Positions 63,617-64,000 of a DNA stretch of 64,000 bases are shown in pieces. Where the stretch lies: NCBI RefSeq assembly GCF_024582835.1, contig NZ_CP102096.1:2719553-2783552 (forward strand), in the 5' to 3' direction. The position numbers and the translations under genes were made by a program. Origin of the DNA: Vibrio japonicus (GTDB taxonomy: Bacteria > Pseudomonadota > Gammaproteobacteria > Enterobacterales > Vibrionaceae). Under the pieces are notes generated by a model. It searched no databases. It had not been told where the DNA came from and saw only the letters and a program-made list of their open reading frames with translations. The stretch's first letter is position 1. Every line of letters begins with the position of its first letter.

Positions 63617-64000
63617 AGTAAAACTCCATATATTTATGGGCATAGATACTAATGTCACTTAAGTCAATTATATAAATAACCAAGTGACATAACCTAGATG
63701 CCAGAGTAATAAGCAAAATATACTATAGCAGGCAGTATAAAAACGGTCTCAGCGCCTAGGCTAAAAACTTCATTCACAGAGTTATCACCAGATGGAAGAT
63801 CTGAGCAAAACAGCACAAATGTGGATCAATATGTGGGTAAAAATGGGGCATGGTGTGAGGATCTGTCGAATAATGGCGGAAATATTGTGAATAACTTAGA
63901 TCTTATTCACTGGATCATCGATCAATTGCTGGCGATCTTGGTTATCAACAGGTAAAATTACCAGTCTTTTCCGATAAACGACTTTTTGAGTGAGGGCACC
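63617..64000 (+). promoter_or_regulatory. Control region upstream of dnaA
   Basis: No gene is visible in these 384 bases. In Vibrio, dnaA follows the ABC operon here, divergently; its coding sequence would start beyond the window. DnaA-box-like 9-mers occur at 63832-63840 (TTACCCACA on the minus strand), 63886-63894 (TTATTCACA on the minus strand) and 63942-63950 (TTATCAACA). Seven GATC sites lie between 63798 and 63937. These fit DnaA autoregulation and SeqA/Dam control of dnaA. Confidence 0.7.

Overview
The window is the origin-proximal part of the larger chromosome (chromosome 1) of a Vibrio. The evidence is the gene order mnmG / oriC / mioC / mnmE / yidC / yidD / rnpA / rpmH, with rsmG-parA-parB and atpIBEFHAGDC on one side and an amino-acid ABC operon leading to the dnaA upstream region on the other. 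The protein sequences and rRNA operons look like those of the Harveyi clade (V. parahaemolyticus, V. alginolyticus, V. harveyi relatives). I cannot name the species from sequence alone.

Layout. 1-13.2 kb: housekeeping and stress genes (rmuC, an EamA transporter, a YhiN-type flavoprotein, uspB, ftnA, uspA, a YigM-like biotin transporter, rsmJ, asnC), two small unknown proteins, a Bcr/CflA-type exporter, a LysR regulator and an Xaa-Pro aminopeptidase. 13.2-19.6 kb: the thiamine operon thiCEFSGH read leftward behind a TPP riboswitch. 19.6-21.3 kb: a fluoride channel gene (crcB) and a complete IS630-family element. 21.4-33.0 kb: two rRNA operons in tandem, both read leftward. The upstream one carries tRNA-Glu, Lys and Val in its spacer. 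The downstream one carries tRNA-Ile and Ala in its spacer and tRNA-Asp and Trp after 5S. 33.1-39.4 kb: hemG, trkH and yigZ read leftward and fadBA rightward, an order shared with E. coli around rrnA. 39.4-44.8 kb: a punR/punC-like divergent pair, a periplasmic amino-acid binding protein divergent from an ABC permease, and glmU. 45-52 kb: the F1Fo ATP synthase operon. 52.1-56.3 kb: parB, parA, rsmG, mnmG. 56.3-56.8 kb: oriC. 56.8-61.1 kb: mioC to rpmH. 61.3-64 kb: a cystine-type ABC transporter and the control region expected upstream of dnaA.

How the parts fit. Replication starts at oriC, which has AT-rich 13-mers, five DnaA-box-like 9-mers and 13 GATC sites in about 180 bp. ParA and ParB, encoded beside oriC, would act on three parS-type palindromes that I found at 10.1, 13.2 and 16.9 kb, 40-46 kb left of the origin. 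Both rRNA operons and most genes left of oriC are read away from it, with the replication fork.

I looked for a previously undescribed system and found no convincing one: no defence island, CRISPR array, prophage or secondary-metabolite cluster. The best items for a second look are the parS cluster, the 16S microheterogeneity with paired stem changes between the tandem rRNA operons, the extra N-terminal domain on ThiE, a small protein with H-NS-like dimerisation features, a Cys-rich/Lys-rich unknown protein, and an ABC permease with a lipobox-like N-terminus and no ATPase gene beside it.
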